A stretch of 64,000 bases of DNA from Streptomyces hyaluromycini. GTDB lineage: Bacteria; Actinomycetota; Actinomycetes; Streptomycetales; Streptomycetaceae. Under the pieces are notes generated by a model. That model worked only from the letters and a program-made list of their open reading frames with translations. It ran no database searches and was not told the origin of the DNA. The position numbers and the translations under genes are program-made. The stretch spans positions 1 to 64,000 of the forward strand of contig NZ_BCFL01000021.1 of NCBI RefSeq assembly GCF_002217755.1, in the 5' to 3' direction. Of this stretch, positions 59,157 to 64,000 are shown piece after piece (the first letter of the stretch is position 1; each line of letters starts with the position of its first letter).

Positions 59157-62100
59157 ATGACGGGCTTCGCCCATCTGCACGTCGCGTCCGGTTACTCCGC
59201 CCGCTACGGCGCCTCCCATCCCGAGCAGCTGGTCCGGCAGGCGGCGGACCGGGGCATGTCCGCGCTCGCGCTCACCGACCGGGACACGGTCACCGGGGCT
59301 GTTCGATTCGCGCAGACCTGTGCGAAGGAAGGGGTCCGGCCGCTCTTCGGCATCGACCTGGCGGTGGCGGCCCTGGCACCTCCGCCGCCGGTCCAACGCC
59401 GCCGTACCCCGGCACGCGGCGGCGCGCACGTGGTCGAGCCGCCGCTGCGGTTCGTGCTGCTCGCGCAGAGCAGAGAGGGCTGGGCCCGGCTGTGCCGGAT
59501 CACGTCGGCCGCCCACGTCGGTGCCGTGTCCGGTACGCCGCCGGTGGTGCCGTGGGAGGCGCTGCGCGAGTACGGCGGCCCCGGCCTGACCGTGCTGCTC
59601 GGGCCGCTCTCGGAGCCGGTGCGGGCGCTGTCGGTCGGCCGGGAGGACGTCGCGATGAAGCTGCTGGCGCCCTGGCAGGAGATCTTCGGAAGGGATGTTC
59701 GATTGGAAGCCGTCGCGCAGAAACGTTCCGGCACTGGTCCGGGATCCCTGCGCCTGGCCGCCCGCACCCTCGCCCTGGCCGACCGCACCCGTACCACCGC
59801 CGTCCTCTCCAACGCCGTCCGCTACGCCGACCCCGAACAGCATCGACTTGCCGATGTCCTCGACGCCGCGAGGCTGCTGCGGCCCGTCGACCGGCGCCGC
59901 CTGGACAGCGGACAGCGCTGGCTCAAGGACGAGCGAGGAATGGCGGCCGTCGCCCGCATGATCACTGACTGCGCCGGAACGGACCCCCGCAGGGCCCGCC
60001 GGCTGATGGCGGACACCGCCGCCACCGCGGCCGCGTGCACCGTCGACCCGAAGGCGGACCTCGGCCTCGGCACCCCGCACCTCCCCGAACCGTCGCTCTT
60101 CGGTGCCGAGCCCGGGGCCGACGGCGCGGCCCGGCTGCTCCGCCTGCGCTGCGAGGCCGGCCTGGTCCGGCGCGGCCTCGACCGCGACCGGGAGGCGCTC
60201 GCCCGGCTGGACGAGGAACTCGCCGTCATCTCCCACTGGAACTACGACGCGTACTTCCTCGCCGTCGGACAGGTCGTCGCCGACATCCGGGCCAAGGGCA
60301 TCCGGGTCGCGGCCCGCGGCTCCGGCTCCGGCTCCCTGGTCTGCCACGCCCTGGACATCGCCACCGCCAACCCGCTCGACCACAGCCTGCTGTTCGAACG
60401 CTTTCTGAGCAGACGCCGGGAGTCACTGCCCGACATCGACATCGACGTGGAGTCCGCCCGACGCCTGGAGTGCTACGACACGATCTTCGAACGCTTCGGG
60501 AAGGAACGGGTGGCCGTCACCGCGATGCCCGAGACCTACCGGGCCCGCCGCGCCCTGCGGGACACCGGCCTCGCGCTGGGTATCCCGCCCGCGGACGTCG
60601 ACCGGATCGCCAAGAGCTTCCCGCACCTGCGCGCCTGCGACATCACCGGCGCCCTCGCCGAACTGCCCGAACTGAGACAACTGGCGACGGAGATGGACCG
60701 CTACGGACCGTTGTGGGAGCTCGCCGAGGGCCTGGACTCCCTGGTCCACGGCATGGCCATGCACCCCTGCGGCGTGGTCATCAGCGACGCCACCCTCCTG
60801 GACCGGCTGCCGGTGCAGCCCACCCCGCAGGGCGACTACCCCATGGCCATGGCCGCGAAGGAGGAGATCGAGGCGCTGGGCAACATCAAACTCGACGTCC
60901 TGGGCGTCCGGATGCAGTCCGCGATGGCCCACGCGGTCGCGGAGATCGAACGCACCACCGGGAACCACATCGACCTGGACGACCCCGGGCAGGTGCCGCT
61001 CGACGACGTCTTCGCGTTCAAGCTCATCCAGGCCAGCCAGACCCTGGGCCTGTTCCAGCTGGAGTCGCCCGGTCAGCAGGACCTGCTGTCCCGGCTCCAG
61101 CCCCGTGACGTGCAGGACGTCATCGCCGACATCAGCCTCTTCCGCCCCGGCCCGGTCGCCGGCGGCATGCCCGAGCGGTACATCGCCGCCCGCCACGGCG
61201 GCACACCCGCCTACGCGCACCCGGACCTGGAGCCGGTGCTCGCCGACACCTACGGCGTGACCATCTGGCACGAGCAGATCATCGAGACGCTGCGGGTGCT
61301 GACCGGCTGCGACCGGGCCTTCGCGGAGATCACCCGGCGGGCGCTCGGCGACAAGGAGCAACTGCCCAGGATCAGGGACTGGTTCCACGAGCGGGCCCGT
61401 GCGCGTGGCTACAGTGCGGCCGTCCGGGAGGAGGTGTGGAAGACCGTCGAGGCCTTCGGGGCGTACGGCTTCTGCCGCGCCCATGCGGTCGCCTTCGCCG
61501 TCCCCGCCCTGCAGAGCGCCTGGCTCAAGGCGCACTACCCGGCGTTCCTGCTGGCCGGCCTCCTCGAACACGATCCCGGGATGTGGCCCAAGCGGGTCCT
61601 GGTCGCCGACGCCCGGCGGGGCGGTGTGCAGGTGCTCCCTGTCGACGTCAACAACTCCCGGGTGCGGCACACCGTGGAGAAGGCCGACGGAGACCGGTGG
61701 GGGGTACGCCTCGCCCTCTGCGCGGTGCATGGCATCAGTGAGGAGGAGTGTGCCCGGATCGAGGAGGGGCAGCCGTACGGATCGCTGTCGGACTTCTGGC
61801 AGCGGGCCCGTCCCAGCAGACCGGTCGCCGAACGGCTCGCCGAGATCGGCGCCCTGAACGGTCTCCATGACGGCCGTCTCACCCGGCGCGACCTGCTGCT
61901 CCAGATCGCCGAGCTCCACCGGGCCTCCCGGGTGCGGTCCGCGGGCAAGGGCCAGTTGCCCATCGACGCGGGCGCCGTCGGTGGGGCGGAACCGAGCGGG
62001 CTGCCGGAGATGACCGGCCGTGAGGCCCTGAGCGCCGAGCTGAGCACCCTCGGCATCGATGTCTCCCGGCACCTGATGGAGCACCATCACCGGCTGCTGC

Positions 62101-62609
62101 GCGAGATCGGCGCGACCGACGCGGCGCACCTCGCCGGGATGCGCGCCGGCCGGCAGGTCCTCGTGGCCGGGGTGCGGGCCTCGACCCAGACCCCGCCGAT
62201 CGCGAGCGGCAAGCGGATCATCTTCGTCACCCTGGAGGACGGCTCCGGCCTGGTCGACCTGGCCTTCTTCGAGGACTCCCACCCGGCGTGCGCGCACACC
62301 GTGTTCCACAGCGGGCTGCTCCTGGTCCGCGGCACGGTCCAGGTGCGCGGCACCCGTCGTACCGTCGTCGGCTCTATGGCCTGGGACCTGGACGAGATCG
62401 CCGCCGCCCGCCGCGACCACGGCCCGCAGGCCGCCCTCGCCCTCCTCGGCCGGAGCCGCCCGCACCCGACCCCCGCCCAGCCGCAGCGCACCCTGGCCGA
62501 CGGCACCGCGGGCGCCCGCCTGCACCCGTACGCCGACCTCCAGCCCGCCGGCACCCGCTCGGCCGACCTCAAGAAGTTCGGCCACCGCAGCCCCGGGAGC
62601 GCGGGATGA
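59157..62609 (+). CDS. dnaE2: error-prone DNA polymerase DnaE2
   Basis: A 1150-residue C-family polymerase. The PHP domain is at the N-terminus (FAHLHVASGYS). The palm has GSGSGSLVCHALDIA and the catalytic PDIDIDVES (residues about 425-433); the second acid is in IKLDVLG. Helix-hairpin-helix and OB-fold parts follow (VAGVRASTQTPPIASGKRIIFVTLEDGSG). It is shorter than the replicative DnaE and lacks a tau-binding tail, as in DnaE2. It is expected to act in damage-induced mutagenesis. GGAGG precedes ATG 59157. It overlaps the Y-family gene by ATGA. Confidence 0.94.
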   Translation: MTGFAHLHVASGYSARYGASHPEQLVRQAADRGMSALALTDRDTVTGAVRFAQTCAKEGVRPLFGIDLAVAALAPPPPVQRRRTPARGGAHVVEPPLRFVLLAQSREGWARLCRITSAAHVGAVSGTPPVVPWEALREYGGPGLTVLLGPLSEPVRALSVGREDVAMKLLAPWQEIFGRDVRLEAVAQKRSGTGPGSLRLAARTLALADRTRTTAVLSNAVRYADPEQHRLADVLDAARLLRPVDRRRLDSGQRWLKDERGMAAVARMITDCAGTDPRRARRLMADTAATAAACTVDPKADLGLGTPHLPEPSLFGAEPGADGAARLLRLRCEAGLVRRGLDRDREALARLDEELAVISHWNYDAYFLAVGQVVADIRAKGIRVAARGSGSGSLVCHALDIATANPLDHSLLFERFLSRRRESLPDIDIDVESARRLECYDTIFERFGKERVAVTAMPETYRARRALRDTGLALGIPPADVDRIAKSFPHLRACDITGALAELPELRQLATEMDRYGPLWELAEGLDSLVHGMAMHPCGVVISDATLLDRLPVQPTPQGDYPMAMAAKEEIEALGNIKLDVLGVRMQSAMAHAVAEIERTTGNHIDLDDPGQVPLDDVFAFKLIQASQTLGLFQLESPGQQDLLSRLQPRDVQDVIADISLFRPGPVAGGMPERYIAARHGGTPAYAHPDLEPVLADTYGVTIWHEQIIETLRVLTGCDRAFAEITRRALGDKEQLPRIRDWFHERARARGYSAAVREEVWKTVEAFGAYGFCRAHAVAFAVPALQSAWLKAHYPAFLLAGLLEHDPGMWPKRVLVADARRGGVQVLPVDVNNSRVRHTVEKADGDRWGVRLALCAVHGISEEECARIEEGQPYGSLSDFWQRARPSRPVAERLAEIGALNGLHDGRLTRRDLLLQIAELHRASRVRSAGKGQLPIDAGAVGGAEPSGLPEMTGREALSAELSTLGIDVSRHLMEHHHRLLREIGATDAAHLAGMRAGRQVLVAGVRASTQTPPIASGKRIIFVTLEDGSGLVDLAFFEDSHPACAHTVFHSGLLLVRGTVQVRGTRRTVVGSMAWDLDEIAAARRDHGPQAALALLGRSRPHPTPAQPQRTLADGTAGARLHPYADLQPAGTRSADLKKFGHRSPGSAG

Positions 62610-63613
62610 GCGGAACGAGTGGAACGAGCGGAACGAGCACACGGCAGCGGCACATCGCCCACCTCCACCTGCACGCCTCGATGACTGAGGATCAGTACGC
62701 CGATGTAATCGAACTGGTGTCCGGGATTACGCCGCACGTCCAGGCCGTCCCGCCCAACGCCGTCCAACTCGACCTGACGTCGGCGCTCCGGTACTTCGAC
62801 CTGTCCCCGTACGACATGGTCCAGACGACGATGATGAGGTTGCAGGCCCTGTACGGCATCGACAGCAGCACCGGGCTCGCGGGCAACCGCATGCTGGCGG
62901 CGATGGCGGCCGACGCGTCCGCGCCGGGAGAGACCACCTGGGTCCGCACCGCCGACGCGGCCGACTGGCTGTATCCCAGGCCGGTCACCGCGCTTCCGGG
63001 GATCGGCCGGGCCACGGCGCAGACGCTCGGCAGATACGGCCTGCACACCATCGGCCAGGTCGTCGACCTGCCCCCAGCGACCCTGCAGCGGCTCCTCGGC
63101 ACGGGCCCCGCCCGGCTGCTGGCCGAACGCGCCCGCGGCCACGACCCCCGCCCGGTTACCCCGATGGAACCCGCAGAGCATCTGACCGCCGATCTCGTAC
63201 TGGAACGGGACTGCCTCGACCCGGCACAACACCACCGGGCCGTCCTAGGACTTGCCGAACGGATCGGCCAACGCCTGCGCGGTGAGAGCCAGATCGCGCG
63301 GCGGCTCACCCTCACGGTGCGATACGCCGACCGCACTTCCACCACCCGCACCCGCACCCTGCCGGAACCCACCGGCCACTCGCCAGCCCTGGCCACGACA
63401 GCCTTGGATCTGTTGGCCGCCCTCGGACTGCAACGGGCACGAGTCCGCGCCTTCGCGATCCGCGCCGACGGACTGCGGCCTGCCGACAGCGCCTACCGCC
63501 AGCTCTCCCTGGACCCCGGCGACGCCCGCGCCCGCGCGGCCGAGGCCGCCGCGGACCGTGCCCGTCGACGTTTCGGGCCAGGGGCCGTACGGCCGGCCGC
63601 TCTGGCGAACTGA
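62606..63613 (+). CDS. Y-family polymerase-like protein, ImuB-type, catalytically dead
   Basis: A 335-residue protein. After a (GTS) repeat N-terminus and HIAHLHLHASMTEDQYADVIELV, the palm-like region lacks both catalytic acidic motifs: the usual DxDxFFASVE is absent and SxDE is replaced by VQLDLTSALRYF. Thumb and little-finger parts are clear (TALPGIGRATAQTLGRYGLHTIGQVVDL and onward). QLSLD near residue 299 may be a clamp-binding motif. It resembles a minimal ImuB, which links DnaE2 to the sliding clamp. Coupled to dnaE2 (ATGA) and under the same SOS control. No ImuA' homologue is adjacent. Confidence 0.85.
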   Translation: MSGTSGTSGTSTRQRHIAHLHLHASMTEDQYADVIELVSGITPHVQAVPPNAVQLDLTSALRYFDLSPYDMVQTTMMRLQALYGIDSSTGLAGNRMLAAMAADASAPGETTWVRTADAADWLYPRPVTALPGIGRATAQTLGRYGLHTIGQVVDLPPATLQRLLGTGPARLLAERARGHDPRPVTPMEPAEHLTADLVLERDCLDPAQHHRAVLGLAERIGQRLRGESQIARRLTLTVRYADRTSTTRTRTLPEPTGHSPALATTALDLLAALGLQRARVRAFAIRADGLRPADSAYRQLSLDPGDARARAAEAAADRARRRFGPGAVRPAALAN

Positions 63614-63757
63614 CCGCGCGGTTCCCGTCCCTGCCGGCGGCGAATCCTCGCCCCGCGCCGGCGGGTTGGACGGAGCCGTCCGCATCCGCCTCGGCGCCGT
63701 CCGGGTTGAGCTTCCCGCACCCGTCGCCGATCTGGCCCTCCCGCAGGTCGTGCCTCG

Positions 63758-64000
63758 TCATCCGGCGCGGTCAAGGCGGACGGCCTTGTCGTACGACTCC
63801 CTGGCGTCAAGCAGTTCGTCCCAGTGTTTCTCCGTCCAGGCGCAAGCGACCGCTATCGGTTGGAGCATGCTGCGGCCCAGCGGCGTCAGTTCGTACTCGA
63901 CATGTGGGGTGGCCTCGGCGTAGACGGTGCGCTTGACCAGACCGTCTCGTTCGAGGGACCGCAGCGACTGGGTCAGGACCTTGGGGGTGACGCGGCTCAG
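63758..64000 (-). CDS. HxlR-family regulator, C-terminal part
   Basis: The last 80 residues of a winged-helix regulator; the N-terminus lies beyond the window. LSRVTPKVLTQSLRSLERDGLVKRTVYAEATPHVEYELTPLGRSM is the HxlR wing and dimer region. HxlR proteins respond to aldehydes, thiol stress or redox signals, but its signal and targets cannot be seen. It is convergent with the dnaE2 operon, with a 144-bp gap holding nothing obvious. Confidence 0.85.
   Translation of the reverse strand: MSRVTPKVLTQSLRSLERDGLVKRTVYAEATPHVEYELTPLGRSMLQPIAVACAWTEKHWDELLDARESYDKAVRLDRAG

Overview
The window is a stretch of a Streptomyces-type chromosome. It has very high G+C with a strong third-position bias, many GTG and some TTG starts, dense GTGA/ATGA stop-start overlaps, a typical actinobacterial 5S rRNA, and characteristic genes (FecCD-type siderophore uptake, SepF-like SflA, stomatin and streptogrisin-type proteases, DnaE2 with a Y-family partner). 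No integrase, transposase, prophage, CRISPR array or tRNA was found. Most of it reads as conserved core chromosome with small lineage-specific patches.

Layout. 1-240: the end of an rRNA operon (5S plus terminator). 274-2286: a giant RGG/RDD-repeat protein with a TPR-like C-terminus. 2374-7790: DUF1015 protein, HAD phosphatase, then an iron-box-controlled permease/permease/ATPase operon. 7774-12145: SCP2 protein, a small collagen-like protein, tlyA, nadK, recN. 12146-18834: a 14-bp tandem array, GT4 glycosyltransferase, and on the minus strand a PucR regulator, an FAD-linked oxidoreductase and a GH15 enzyme. 19350-25281: pyrG, ADP-ribose-type Nudix hydrolase, an NTPase-TPR protein, ald. 25645-30294: chromosome organisation (ParA-like ATPase, ribbon-helix-helix partner, scpA, scpB) leading into rluB. 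30430-32986: an NrtR-type regulator with its own operator, an ADP-ribosylglycohydrolase and a convergent RlaP-like nucleotidyltransferase. 33009-34743: Rieske protein, membrane partner and a secreted protein. 34978-39476: aroH-tyrA-cmk-acyltransferase-der, ending in a 25-bp hairpin terminator. 39491-49129: mostly membrane or envelope functions (Rpf, I78-like protein, PAP2, PIG-V-like mannosyltransferase, MFS), an acyl-CoA dehydrogenase and sflA. 49827-51140: a collapsed conservon (cvn) locus. 51398-54345: a short peptide gene coupled to an FAD/NAD(P) protein and an LLM-type flavoprotein. 54457-58780: DUF1684 protein and two secreted S1 proteases flanking a stomatin. 59081-63613: SOS-controlled dnaE2 and a catalytically dead Y-family protein. 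63758-64000: the end of an HxlR regulator.

Three themes recur. First, about ten genes carry a TANNNT -10 element 6-8 bases before the start codon with no ribosome binding site, which predicts leaderless transcripts. In the iron-uptake operon the -10, the DmdR/IdeR box and the start codon are all fused. Second, a dispersed intergenic palindromic element occurs at least four times, one copy lying on the wreck of the conservon. Third, several regulatory sites can be read directly: an iron box, an SOS box, an NrtR-type operator overlapping a promoter, and a palindrome before the acyl-CoA dehydrogenase. The observations most worth following are the conservon remnant, the NrtR/ARH/RlaP cluster, the ParA-RHH-ScpAB cluster, the 285-bp repeat protein and the overlooked 31-codon peptide gene. 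All functional calls come from reading the sequence and remembered family knowledge; no database search was made.
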